From Hyphomicrobiales bacterium (GTDB lineage: Bacteria; Pseudomonadota; Alphaproteobacteria; Rhizobiales; Beijerinckiaceae): a DNA stretch of 64,000 nucleotides. Positions 35,593 to 44,069 of the stretch are shown here, in pieces. The stretch covers positions 1 to 64,000 of the forward strand of contig UBZM01000035.1 in NCBI GenBank assembly GCA_900470095.1. Direction: 5' to 3'. Positions within the stretch are counted from its first letter, which is position 1. Each line of letters begins with the position of its first letter. Under the pieces are notes generated by a model that saw nothing but the letters and a program-made list of their open reading frames with translations, ran no database searches and was not told the DNA's origin. The position numbers were made by a program, and so were the translations under genes.

Positions 35593-36441
35593 ATGTCGTC
35601 CATCAACACCAATATCGCTGCTATGTCGGCCCTTCAGAACCTGAAGTCGACGCAGACGGCTCTCAACAAGACGCAGGGCGAGATTTCGAGCGGCCTGCGT
35701 GTCGGCGAAGCGGCGGATAGCGCCTCTTACTGGTCGATCGGCACGAAGATGAAGTCCGACGTTACGTCGCTGGGCGCGGTGAAGGATGCGATCAGCCAGT
35801 CCAAGGCTATGATCGACACCTTCTCTTCGGCAATGGGCAAGGCACTCGATTACCTCAACAAGATGAAGACCGGCGCGATCACTGCCATGCAGCCTGGCGC
35901 CGACAAGGCCGCGATCCAGACCGAATACTCCGCTTCGGTGTCGGGTCTGAAGAGCTCTGCGGGCTCGGCTGCGTTCAACGGCCAGAACTGGCTTGCGGGC
36001 ACGGCTGCCACTGTCAAACTCGTTACGTCATATGACGGCAACGCGAAGACCGTGGGCAAGCTCGACATCGACACGTCGAAGACGATCCTGTTCGCCGACG
36101 CAACGGCTGGTACCGGTGGTCTGCTCGGCGCTGCTGCAGCGATCGATATTTCCACCAGCACGGACCTCGATGCGGACCTGACCGCGATCGATGCAGCGAT
36201 CACCGCTGTTACGACTGCGGCTTCAATGCTCGGCGCGAACAAGGCTCTGCTGGGTGCGCAGACCGAGTTCATCCAGGTCATGTCGGACTCGCTGAACGGT
36301 GGCGTTAGCGCCTTCGTCGACGCGGATATGAACGACGCATCGACCCGTCTTCAGGCGCTGCAGACCAAGCAGCAGCTGGGCATCCAGGCACTGTCGATCG
36401 CGAATCAGAACTCGCAGAGCATCCTGAAGCTCTTCCAGTAA
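35593..36441 (+). CDS. Flagellin
   Basis: The filament subunit. Conserved N-terminal D0/D1 helices (SSINTNIAAMSALQNLKSTQ, ALNKTQGEISSGLRVGEAAD) and C-terminal helices (ALQTKQQLGIQALSIANQNS, ending QSILKLFQ) flank a short Ala/Thr-rich variable middle. At 282 residues it is a compact flagellin. It is the only flagellin gene in the window; rhizobia often have several. It ends at a strong terminator. FlaF and FlbT from block C are its expected regulators. Confidence 0.95.
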   Translation: MSSINTNIAAMSALQNLKSTQTALNKTQGEISSGLRVGEAADSASYWSIGTKMKSDVTSLGAVKDAISQSKAMIDTFSSAMGKALDYLNKMKTGAITAMQPGADKAAIQTEYSASVSGLKSSAGSAAFNGQNWLAGTAATVKLVTSYDGNAKTVGKLDIDTSKTILFADATAGTGGLLGAAAAIDISTSTDLDADLTAIDAAITAVTTAASMLGANKALLGAQTEFIQVMSDSLNGGVSAFVDADMNDASTRLQALQTKQQLGIQALSIANQNSQSILKLFQ

Positions 36442-36469
36442 GAGCCGGCCTCAGGGCTATCCAAACAAG

Positions 36470-36500
36470 GGCTCCGCCTCACAAAGGCGGGGCCTTCTTT
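36470..36500 (+). terminator. Rho-independent terminator after flagellin
   Basis: A 10-bp stem, GGCTCCGCCT (36470-36479) with AGGCGGGGCC (36485-36494), including one G-U pair, a 5-nt loop and the run TTCTTT. It lies 28 bp after the flagellin stop. Confidence 0.85.
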
Positions 36501-36517
36501 CTGAGGTGGATGTTCGA

Positions 36518-37036
36518 ATGACCGCAAGAGTTTTGACCGCCTGTGTCGCCTTCCTTCTTGCCGGTTCCCCCGCCGTTGCAGGCACGGATGCCGGCTGGGC
36601 CTACACAGTGAGGGTTGGCGAGGATGGCAAGCCAACGATGGCACTTGCAGGCCTACGCAATCCAAGCGGTGAGACCTTGTGGCTCACCTGCGCCCGCTCC
36701 GTTCAGCCAGGAGCAGTTGTGCGCGCGGCGGTTTCCGGTCCGCGCTATCTCGGTGCCGGGGCGATGATCTCGAGAGCAACGGTCATCCGTTTTGATAAGG
36801 CGACGCCTTCCGTTGACTACTGGACCTATGGCGAGCGTTCAGGCCGCCTGATGGATAGTGCCAGCGCTCGTGTCTTTGTTGGACGGCTGGCGGAGTCGAG
36901 CCAGGTGGCGATCGATCTGTCGAATTACCGACTTGAGACCTCAACAGCAGTTTTCCGTCTTGATCCCGCCGAAACCAAGAGTGTGATCGGCCGGTTGGAC
37001 AGCGACTGCCGGCGCATCGCAGCGGCTCAATCCTAA
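36518..37036 (+). CDS. Exported protein of unknown function
   Basis: A 172-residue protein with a Sec signal peptide (VLTACVAFLLAGSPAVAG, residues 4-21) and a beta-rich mature part (AYTVRVGEDGKPTMALAGLR). Two Cys, in LTCARS and SDCRR, could form a disulfide. GAGG lies upstream of the ATG at 36518. It follows the flagellin terminator and precedes the DUF1217 gene by 20 bp, so the two may be co-transcribed. I recognise no family. Confidence 0.65.
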   Translation: MTARVLTACVAFLLAGSPAVAGTDAGWAYTVRVGEDGKPTMALAGLRNPSGETLWLTCARSVQPGAVVRAAVSGPRYLGAGAMISRATVIRFDKATPSVDYWTYGERSGRLMDSASARVFVGRLAESSQVAIDLSNYRLETSTAVFRLDPAETKSVIGRLDSDCRRIAAAQS

Positions 37037-37055
37037 CGGGCGCGGAGATCGGGAC

Positions 37056-37844
37056 ATGATCAGCACGACAACGCGATATCAGATTCTGACGTCCAATCCG
37101 GTCCGGACGCGTTCGACGATCGAGAATGATCCGGTCGTGAAACGCGACACCGAATATTATCGGGCGAACATCGGGAAAATTAAGACGGTCGACGAGTTCA
37201 TGAAGGACCACCGTCTTTTTAGCTACGCCATGAAGGCCTTTGGCTTGTCCGACATGATCTACGCGAAAGCGTTCGTCAAAAAGCTCCTGACAGAGGGGCT
37301 GGCCAAGCCCGACAGCATGGCCAACAAAATGACGAACGCGCTCTACAAGGAATTTGCAAAGGCATTCGATTTCGCCGGAAAGGGTGACAAGGCCACATCG
37401 CAGCCGGGCGCCACCACGGAGACAGTCGATCGTTACGTGCAGCAAACCCTCGAAACGAACGAGGGGAAAGAGAATGAGGGCGTACGATTGGCGCTCTATT
37501 TCAAGCGCAAGGCTTCAACGATCACGTCGCATATGGGCCTGTTGGCCGACAAAGCTGTTTTGACGTTCGTTCAGACGGCTTTCGGCATCCCGAAGGAATC
37601 CTCCGGCGCTGACCTGGATGCCCAGGTGCGTCAGCTCAAGAAGCTGATCGACGTCGAGGACCTCCAGGATCCGAAGAAGGTCGAGAAGCTGATCCAACGC
37701 TTCTCTGCCATGTGGGACATGAATAATGTGAGCGCAGCGTCACTGAACCCGGTGCTCAATCTCTTCGGCGCTGGCCAGGGAGAGATCGGCTTCAGCATGG
37801 ATCTCATGATGAGCATCACGAAGCTGCCGCGAGGGGGCTTCTGA
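37056..37844 (+). CDS. DUF1217 flagellar-associated protein
   Basis: A 262-residue protein of the DUF1217 family, which is almost always found in alphaproteobacterial flagellar loci. Features are the N-terminal STTTRYQILTSNPVRTRSTI, KTVDEFMKDHRLFSYAMKAF with YAKAFVKKLLTEGLA, and LYFKRKASTITSHMGLLADK. The biochemical role is unknown. It is the last gene of the flagellar block on the plus strand. Confidence 0.82.
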   Translation: MISTTTRYQILTSNPVRTRSTIENDPVVKRDTEYYRANIGKIKTVDEFMKDHRLFSYAMKAFGLSDMIYAKAFVKKLLTEGLAKPDSMANKMTNALYKEFAKAFDFAGKGDKATSQPGATTETVDRYVQQTLETNEGKENEGVRLALYFKRKASTITSHMGLLADKAVLTFVQTAFGIPKESSGADLDAQVRQLKKLIDVEDLQDPKKVEKLIQRFSAMWDMNNVSAASLNPVLNLFGAGQGEIGFSMDLMMSITKLPRGGF

Positions 37845-38351
37845 ACGGACAATGCCAAACTGCTGACCTGAGATCGTTTCAGCCTGATTCTGGATCGATC
37901 CTTATCAGGATTATAACCTGAATCGGTCTCCCAGGCCGCTTCCAGTCGCGCCAACTTCTCTTCGGCTACAGGCCAGGTCTGCCCGAGCCTGCTCCAGGTG
38001 GGCGGGCCCGGTGTTCACGACGTATCGGCTGTGGCAAACGCCGTAGTCAGCCGGGCGCTCAGCGACATATGCTTTGACGGCAGGAGTCGGAATGACGACT
38101 GGTGCTCTTTGGGTTAGATTCGACCTCGCTCAGTCCTATCGACCGTCTTGAGATAAGAGTGGAGAAGGCCCCGTGTGTTTCTCCAATGGCAACTTCATCA
38201 CCCACGGATACAGCGCGATAATAGGCCTCGATCGCTCCGACAGATCGCTCACCGCAGGGGCAACTGGATTGCTAAATCTGCAAGTGACTGATTCCAAATG
38301 TGTCGAACCGAGCTCCTGGCGTGCGATACCTAAAGGGCTCTGGCGGGAGCG
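37845..38351 (+). other. Intergenic region after the flagellar locus
   Basis: About 500 bp without a supported gene. It contains an inverted repeat TCAGG-N7-CCTGA at 37915-37931. A 60-codon plus-strand frame at 38173 has no family features or convincing context. The following genes are on the opposite strand, so this is a convergent spacer. Confidence 0.4.
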
Positions 38352-38741
38352 CTAGGAGCGGACTCCGGGAACAACATCAATTGTGACTTCGCGGATTTTT
38401 CGCGGATCGACGGGGCGCACGAAATTCCCCTCGCATGTCGTTGTGACCGGCCGGATTGCGGTCCGCTTATTGTCGACGCCAGTTAGATAATTGACCTCGT
38501 AGTACCGTTCGCCGCCAATGAATCGCGTCTGCGCGCTTTCGTAGACGTAACCCTGTCTGGAGCGAGAAACGCGTGTCACGGGTCGTGGGTCGCTTTGTTC
38601 AGCGACGACGGCCGGAACCGGGTTACCGATGTACTCGCTGCAAGCGAGCGCAAAGGTCTTGTCGGCTGCGCAGCCGCCCAGGAATGGCCCGGCGACAAGC
38701 GCCAGCGTCAGAAAATGCAGTTTCGCCATCGTCATTTTCAT
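38352..38741 (-). CDS. Small lipoprotein
   Basis: A 129-residue predicted lipoprotein: signal sequence FLTALVAGPFLGGC-like with the lipobox Cys near residue 24, then a short mature domain with pairs of beta-type segments (SRQGYVYESAQTRFIGGERY). I recognise no family. It follows the 38765-39160 gene on the same strand after 23 bp. It converges with the DUF1217 gene. Confidence 0.6.
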   Translation of the reverse strand: MKMTMAKLHFLTLALVAGPFLGGCAADKTFALACSEYIGNPVPAVVAEQSDPRPVTRVSRSRQGYVYESAQTRFIGGERYYEVNYLTGVDNKRTAIRPVTTTCEGNFVRPVDPRKIREVTIDVVPGVRS

Positions 38742-38764
38742 TCGCGTAGATAGGCTCTCTGGTC

Positions 38765-39160
38765 TCAGCCACTCACCCCCTTCGAGATGACGGATTGCCC
38801 CGCCTCTGTGAGGCGGTTCTCGAGAGAGAAACTGATATAGACGAGCCGAGATTGGACAAGCTTGGTGAAGCCAGACGTGCTGGCATTTAGCTTCTTACCG
38901 TCCGCGGCCATTTTCAGCAATTCGAGATCGGTGTCTGAAAGGGTTTCGTCGAATCTTGCGATCGCTTCGTCACCCTGTGCAGCGCGCTTGTAGCCGTGCT
39001 CTGTCTTGGAAATATGCCCCGCGGTCGCGAGTTTATTGAGCTTTGCCTTTGTTGGGCCAGCAGCCGGCGTTGGACGTCCTGTGGGTGGGGCTGCCGCATA
39101 ATTTGACGGGCTCACTTTGGCTCCGACTTTGCGCCGCCCAATCGGTATTATGGTTAACAA
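38765..39160 (-). CDS. Hypothetical small protein, possible winged-helix
   Basis: A 131-residue basic protein. After a Pro/Ala-rich N-terminus (APPTGRPTPAAGPTKAKLNK) the rest is mostly helical and ends SLENRLTEAGQSVIS, which resembles the last helix and wing of small winged-helix regulators. No recognised family and an uncertain start (the first ATG has no clear ribosome binding site). It could regulate the lipoprotein downstream; this is inference. Confidence 0.45.
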   Translation of the reverse strand: MLTIIPIGRRKVGAKVSPSNYAAAPPTGRPTPAAGPTKAKLNKLATAGHISKTEHGYKRAAQGDEAIARFDETLSDTDLELLKMAADGKKLNASTSGFTKLVQSRLVYISFSLENRLTEAGQSVISKGVSG

Positions 39161-39588
39161 ATTATGGATAGAGAATTCCGTTAAAGGTTAATTCAATGTC
39201 CCCGGGGTCGAAAATAGCGCGCAATCGAATCAGGCAACGCGGCATCGCCAATGGGGGCTGGGCAATTTTTGCCGAGTTCGGATATCTTCTGCCAAAACAA
39301 GGATGCGGCAAATCGCAAGTGTTCACCGGGAAATCTTGCGTTTAAACGGTACGAATTCATGAGTTCGGATCGCGCTCGGCATCGACGAAGCCGCGCTTAT
39401 CTCCAGATTGACGTCGAAATTGAGAAGTGTTTATTACGTCAATCCGTATGGTTAAGGGAGATTATGAGTCACCAAGCCGCAACACGCGACCAAATGTTCT
39501 ATACCGGGGCCTAGCTTTCGATTCAGATGTGCCATTTATAGACCTGAGGCAGGCGTAGCAGCTTGTGTGGCGACAGTGAGGCACGTTG
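39161..39588 (+). other. Divergent intergenic region
   Basis: About 430 bp between the divergent 38765-39160 gene and the second flgN-like gene. An 87-codon plus-strand frame (39251-39514) lacks any family resemblance. The part at 39140-39200 is AT-rich and could hold the minus-strand promoter. A GAGG ribosome binding site at its 3' end serves the next gene. Confidence 0.35.
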
Positions 39589-39936
39589 ATGTTGACCCCG
39601 TCTTTCGATCGGCTCGAGGAGGCGATCGATCAGATTACGAGTGCGCTTTTGGCGCGCGATCTGGAAAGGCTCCCGACTCTGAATGCGGCGAGTGACGGTC
39701 ATCTTGCGGTTCTCTTCACACAGATTTCTCGTATGAATAATGCGGGGATCCGGCTCGATGAAGTTGAGCAGGATCGCTACAACGACCTGCTCGGCAAGAT
39801 GGAAGTCAACCTCGAACTCGTTCGCGAACATATGAGCGAGACTGCCCAGCTCAAGGATGTTGTGGCAGCGGCCAAGTCCTGGGACGATGTTGCTCATCTC
39901 TGCTCGGTTGCGCCGGCGATGCTCGAGGTCGCGTAA
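39589..39936 (+). CDS. FlgN-like helical protein (copy 2)
   Basis: A 115-residue helical protein that opens MLTPSFDRLEEAIDQI and contains KMEVNLELVREHMSETAQL. These match the start (MLTACLDRLEETID) and the KM-x2-NL-x-L block of the flgN-like gene at 34484. It lies alone, 1.7 kb outside the flagellar block, and is the likely paralogue. GAGG lies 7 bp before the ATG at 39589. It may be a chaperone for a different junction protein or a regulator; unknown. Confidence 0.55.
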   Translation: MLTPSFDRLEEAIDQITSALLARDLERLPTLNAASDGHLAVLFTQISRMNNAGIRLDEVEQDRYNDLLGKMEVNLELVREHMSETAQLKDVVAAAKSWDDVAHLCSVAPAMLEVA

Positions 39937-40003
39937 ACTCGGGACTTCATCTCTAAAGCTATTTCTTGGATTGCAGCTTGCCTGTCCCTAAGGCAAAGCG
40001 AAT

Positions 40004-40330
40004 TTATTTGTGAAAATGCCTCGTAAAGTCCGGCCGCTGATCGACCCGGAATGCGGAGCTTTCGACATACGCGCGCATCACGTCAGACGCGATAAATCGG
40101 TGGCCGAGGTCGAGGGCGACTTTGCCAGTCGTGTTCGACCCGGCCATGGGATCATATACGGTCTGACCAGGTTGTGTGGTCAGGGATATGATCCGTCGTG
40201 GAACCTCTTCGGGATACCGCGGGGGTGGGCGGTCACTCCGTGTTCACGGAACAGATCGGACGTCGCAAAGGGCGAAAGGTTATGCAGAGAACAGCATCTG
40301 CGCGCTCGCGTCTTCTGAAACGAACAGGAG
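40004..40330 (-). pseudogene. Remnant of a DNA methyltransferase C-terminus
   Basis: Read on the minus strand, a frame ending at 40004 encodes PRYPEEVPRRIISLTTQPGQ, then the SAM-binding loop DPMAGSNTTGKVALDLGHRF and a short tail. This is the C-terminal end of amino-group DNA methyltransferases of the DPFxGxGTT class. Upstream the match continues only after a frame change (SPFATSDLFREHGVTAHPR), and earlier parts are lost. So the gene is frameshifted and truncated. It lies in a 600-bp stretch with no intact gene. Confidence 0.65.
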
Positions 40331-40532
40331 TTGAACGGGCTTTTTGTGAACAGCGAGTCGCCGGACCTATCGTTTTAATGTTCTTTGGTAGCGCATTTGG
40401 GTCTGGTCAACGCTTTTAGAAAATGTCATGAATTCGCCACTTGTCAATGGATAGGATTTGCTTGCGTCGCACGATATCCATGGCTGTTGCCACCTGATTC
40501 GCAACAAAAAGAAGACCTTCGGACCAACCAGA

Positions 40533-42980
40533 ATGAATCTAAGATTGAGCTCAGACAATGGGTCGAAGGCTGCGCCTGGCGCACGCCGCCAGCCGGCTTT
40601 CCCGGCAGAAATTGTCAGAGCCGGTGGTCAAGTCACCAAAGCGACGTATCAAGTCAAGTGCTCACGTTGTTCACGGACCGCGCAGAACGACGCCTCAAAA
40701 ATCAGATCCGACAGCCTCGTATCAGAAAAATTCCAGAAGCGGGGTTGGATTCTCGGGAAGACGCGGGCGGCTGATGTTTGCCCGTCATGCGCAAGTGGCG
40801 ATCCAACGAAGCCTGCCGATAATCAGATTATCAATAATCCGGGTGAAGTGGTGCTCTCCCTGGGACAGCTAGCGGAGCAATTATTCATGCCCGATAGAAA
40901 AGGGGATACTGGCAGGGTGGTGGTTGAGCAGCGGGGGCGTCCAATGTCCCGTGCGCGGCAACAAGCCGAGGTGGTGGCCAGTTCAATTTTCGCGCAGCCT
41001 GCGGAACGGCCGATTTTGGGCCTTGGTGGCGCCAGGTCTCCCGCTCCGCCGAATGCGGCCACGGAAGGCGCAACTCCTGCGCCTCAGCCTAAGACAGCGC
41101 CTTCGGTTGAAGGTCAGCGCGATTCTGGCTTCGAGCGGCGAGTTGAGGCTGTTGTCGAAAAGCTGGCAAACGGGATGTCGGCCCTAACTGGGTCGATGGA
41201 GGTTCTCGTTGAACAGATGAATAAGATGGCCACGCTGCAAGCCAGCCTGCTCAATGTGACCACCGCGACCAAGGATCAAAGCGCCGAACAGGCCAAGCTT
41301 GCCAAACTGAACAATGAGGCGATCGCGCGTTTGGCGCCGATGGTGTCGAACACAACCGATGTCATCCTGGGAAATGTTCGGGAGGCTGTCTCGGATATGC
41401 GCCAATTGGCGCAAACGGTGGCTAGGACGAAGGTTGTGACCACTCCTGGCGAGGAGCCTCCTGTGGCCGCTCGTCAAGAGCGGGATGATGCAACCGCCCA
41501 TGCTGCTCCGTCTTTGCCTGACGTGGTAGGGCGGGCCGCGAGTGAGAATGTGGCCACTCCTCAAAAGTCGAGATCCCGCAGGACTAAAGCGGAAATTGCA
41601 ACAGCCCGGGCCATTGACGAAAGGCTTGTTGCGCTGGGCTTGAAGCGCGGTCGTGGGCGTCCATCGAAGGACGCTCTCACCCAGGAAGAACTAGCGGAAG
41701 TGCTCGCGGGTACGTCTCCTGAGGCAACCCTTGCGGAGATCAGGAGACGGCGGGAAAGGGCGGCCGCGGCGGAAGCGGCGAAGGCTGCTGGAGAGCCGGC
41801 CGCGCCGCTAGTCGCCCGCAAAGGTGATCGGAAGGCGACGACAGCGGAGACGGTAGCCTCGGAGGTTGAGGCCGCGCCAGAGCGCAGAAGTGATCAACCA
41901 CGTACGGATCAACCTGCAGCGGACCTGTTAGCACTCGGGGAAGATTCGACGTCTGTGTCAGCTGACGAGTCGGCTGTTTCGCCAAAGCGCCGCAAGACTA
42001 AAGCTGAAGTGGAGACTGCAGCGGCGCTGGAGGCGAAGCTTGCTTCACTTGGGCTCAAGCGTGGGCGAGGCCGTCCGGCTAAGGACGCCCTGACCGCGGA
42101 GGAGCTTGCTGAAATTGGCGCGAGCTCGCGTCCAAAGGCGACGCTCAAGGCGATTCTTGATCGCCGCGCTGAAGTTCAATCCGCGGCAGTAGCGGTACCG
42201 GTCGAGTCAGCAGCAGTACCTGTCGCCGAAGTCCCGACGCCGTCCGAGGACAAGCCCAAGCGTGGTCGTCCGAAGAACAGCGTCGACGCGGCTGCAGTCT
42301 CGTCGGCGCGCTCAACGCCCGACGTGGCGCGAGCAGTTGTTGCTTCGGCCGAGTCGGTAGCTGACAAGCCTAAGCGTGGTCGTCCGACGAAGAGCGTTGA
42401 GGCAGTCGCGCAGCTAGGCATCGTTCCGGCCGCTCCGGTAGTCGATAAGCCTAAGCGCGGTCGTCCGAAGAATGCTGAGAGCGCTTCTGCAAGCGTGGCG
42501 AAGTCAGTCTCTCAGGTTGCTCAAATTCCCGTTGCCGCGGCGTCGGCTTCGGTGGAGGAGCCTGCGAAGAAGAAAAGAGGGCGGCCTAGGAAGCACGCTA
42601 CGCCAGCTATTCAGGTGAAGGAAGCGGCGGGGCCGAAGACCACGAGAGTCAAACGGTCGAGGCCCTTGAGCGACGTGGACTGGAGCAGGGTGCCCCAATC
42701 TCATGACGTGATGGTGCTGACGATGGAAGGCATCACCACCTTCCAGATGGACCGGTCTGTATGGAATGAAGCGGGCTTTGCCGCCGAAGATAAGATCGGT
42801 GTGGAAATCAATGGTGAGGAGTTTCGCCTCTCCAAGTCGGAGACTGGTGTGAAGCCTGCGACGATCTCCAGCGCGTTCGTGGTGGTGAGCTTCTCAGGTC
42901 TTGAAGTGCCTTCACTCTGGAAAATCCAGCACGTGACAAAGGATGGGGTACTCCTTTTGAAGGGTGTGAAGGCGCTTTGA
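40533..42980 (+). CDS. Large AT-hook, zinc-ribbon DNA-binding protein
   Basis: From the ATG at 40533 the product has 815 residues; I know no family with this architecture. A C-x2-C / C-x2-C pair (Cys43, 46, 83, 86; KCSRCS and VCPSCAS) suggests an N-terminal zinc ribbon. A helical section follows (about 195-300). Two copies of a roughly 60-residue module (about 349-407 and 486-545) share RRxTKAE, LGLKRGRGRP and KDALTxEELAE. Four more AT-hook cores (KRGRPKN, KRGRPTK, KRGRPKN, KRGRPRK) lie at about 577-685. The last 100 residues form an unrecognised globular domain. Likely a nucleoid-associated or regulatory DNA-binding protein. It ends in a strong terminator. Upstream frame is open to 40458 but lacks features. 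Confidence 0.8.
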   Translation: MNLRLSSDNGSKAAPGARRQPAFPAEIVRAGGQVTKATYQVKCSRCSRTAQNDASKIRSDSLVSEKFQKRGWILGKTRAADVCPSCASGDPTKPADNQIINNPGEVVLSLGQLAEQLFMPDRKGDTGRVVVEQRGRPMSRARQQAEVVASSIFAQPAERPILGLGGARSPAPPNAATEGATPAPQPKTAPSVEGQRDSGFERRVEAVVEKLANGMSALTGSMEVLVEQMNKMATLQASLLNVTTATKDQSAEQAKLAKLNNEAIARLAPMVSNTTDVILGNVREAVSDMRQLAQTVARTKVVTTPGEEPPVAARQERDDATAHAAPSLPDVVGRAASENVATPQKSRSRRTKAEIATARAIDERLVALGLKRGRGRPSKDALTQEELAEVLAGTSPEATLAEIRRRRERAAAAEAAKAAGEPAAPLVARKGDRKATTAETVASEVEAAPERRSDQPRTDQPAADLLALGEDSTSVSADESAVSPKRRKTKAEVETAAALEAKLASLGLKRGRGRPAKDALTAEELAEIGASSRPKATLKAILDRRAEVQSAAVAVPVESAAVPVAEVPTPSEDKPKRGRPKNSVDAAAVSSARSTPDVARAVVASAESVADKPKRGRPTKSVEAVAQLGIVPAAPVVDKPKRGRPKNAESASASVAKSVSQVAQIPVAAASASVEEPAKKKRGRPRKHATPAIQVKEAAGPKTTRVKRSRPLSDVDWSRVPQSHDVMVLTMEGITTFQMDRSVWNEAGFAAEDKIGVEINGEEFRLSKSETGVKPATISSAFVVVSFSGLEVPSLWKIQHVTKDGVLLLKGVKAL

Positions 42981-42982
42981 CC

Positions 42983-43014
42983 AAAAGGGGGCGCCCGAAA
43001 GGCGCCCCTTTTTT
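42983..43014 (+). terminator. Rho-independent terminator after the AT-hook gene
   Basis: An 8-bp perfect G/C stem, GGGGCGCC (42988-42995) with GGCGCCCC (43001-43008), a 5-nt loop CGAAA and a T6 run, flanked by A4 on the other side. It begins a few bases after the stop codon. Confidence 0.9.
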
Positions 43015-43349
43015 CATGGCCTGCGGCTCTTGGCCCGCTAGGAAGCAGGATCCTCAAAATGGCCTGAGCCGCATGGGCGATGATCACCGGAGGAAACCGA
43101 TGGCGCTTGTAGCTGATGGTCGGCAGGATCATGCCCGCCCACCGACGCGGCTGGCCGCCATGCCGGAGTTAAGGTGACAACGCCATGCGCCTCATCTTCT
43201 GCTGCCAGGATGCCTTCATTCATATCACCGCGATCGAGCGAGGAAGCATGAGCAACCTACGCGAAGAGCAAGAGATCTCGTATGAGCTTGTCGCCGACCG
43301 GCGGTTGGGGAAAGCATCAGCCGAAATCCTTCGCCCGACGATTTTTGGC
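43015..43349 (+). other. Intergenic region before scpB
   Basis: About 335 bp between the AT-hook terminator and the 3' end of the minus-strand scpB gene. Short plus-strand frames here have no family features. I see no repeat or RNA element in it. Confidence 0.35.
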
Positions 43350-44066
43350 TCATACGAGAGGCTCTGCTCCACCCATCGGGTCCCCGTCGTCCACGGCGAG
43401 GCCGGCGCGTTCAGCGTCGCCCTCTCCCTCATCGCCAACGCCCATCGGAATCTCCTCAGCCAGCAGATCCTTCTTCGTCAGCAGGCCAGCATCCTCGAGC
43501 TTTTCCAGGTCAGGCAGGTCGCGGAGACTGGCGAGACCGAACACCGACAGGAATTTGTCGGTCGTCACATAGGTATAGGGTGCCCCCGGTTCCGGGCTGC
43601 GTGGCCCGGCCGTGATCACGCCGGCGCGTTTTAGCGCCGCAACGATGTCGCGGCTCATCTCCTTGCCAAAGACCCTGCCGAGCTCGCTGCGGGTGATCGG
43701 CTGCAGATAGGCGATCCCGGACAGAAACAGGGTCTCGGTCTGTGACAAGCTGGCGGCCGCCTGCGGCGCTCCAAACACGGCCCGGATCGCCGGCGCAAAG
43801 GCGCCGCGTGTCCGGTGCTGCCAGCCCCCGGCGACGGCGACCAGGTCGTAGGGGCGGCCGCGCAACTCCTCGCGGATGTCGGCGATGATCAGATCGATCG
43901 CACAATCGCGACCGACGACCTGCGCCAGCACGTCGCGTGTGACTGGCTCGGGGGCAGCGAAGATTACGGCTTCGACCCTGCCCATCCATTCACGCCAGCG
44001 CAATTCGGGCGGCAGCTCGGCCAGTTCGGTATCGAGCCCACTTTCGGGTTTGGGGCGACGCGCCAT
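43350..44066 (-). CDS. scpB: ScpB-like condensin subunit
   Basis: A 238-residue homologue of ScpB, the winged-helix subunit of the SMC-ScpAB condensin. Evidence is the start of the first winged helix (WMGRVEAVIFAAPEPVTRDV), ELRGRPYDLVAVAGGWQHRT with TRGAFAPAIRAVFG, and FLSGIAYLQPITRSELGRVF followed by APYTYVTTDKFLSVFGLASL. No smc or scpA gene is in the window. It lies 3 bp after the DUF1403 gene, an arrangement known from rhizobial plasmids, so it probably works with DUF1403 in plasmid maintenance. Confidence 0.85.
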   Translation of the reverse strand: MARRPKPESGLDTELAELPPELRWREWMGRVEAVIFAAPEPVTRDVLAQVVGRDCAIDLIIADIREELRGRPYDLVAVAGGWQHRTRGAFAPAIRAVFGAPQAAASLSQTETLFLSGIAYLQPITRSELGRVFGKEMSRDIVAALKRAGVITAGPRSPEPGAPYTYVTTDKFLSVFGLASLRDLPDLEKLEDAGLLTKKDLLAEEIPMGVGDEGEGDAERAGLAVDDGDPMGGAEPLV

Positions 44067-44069
44067 CGC

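Noticed and set aside
40010-40318. Plus-strand frame of 102 codons
   Set aside because: It is the complement of the decayed methyltransferase, whose minus-strand translation has the diagnostic DPMAGSNTT motif.
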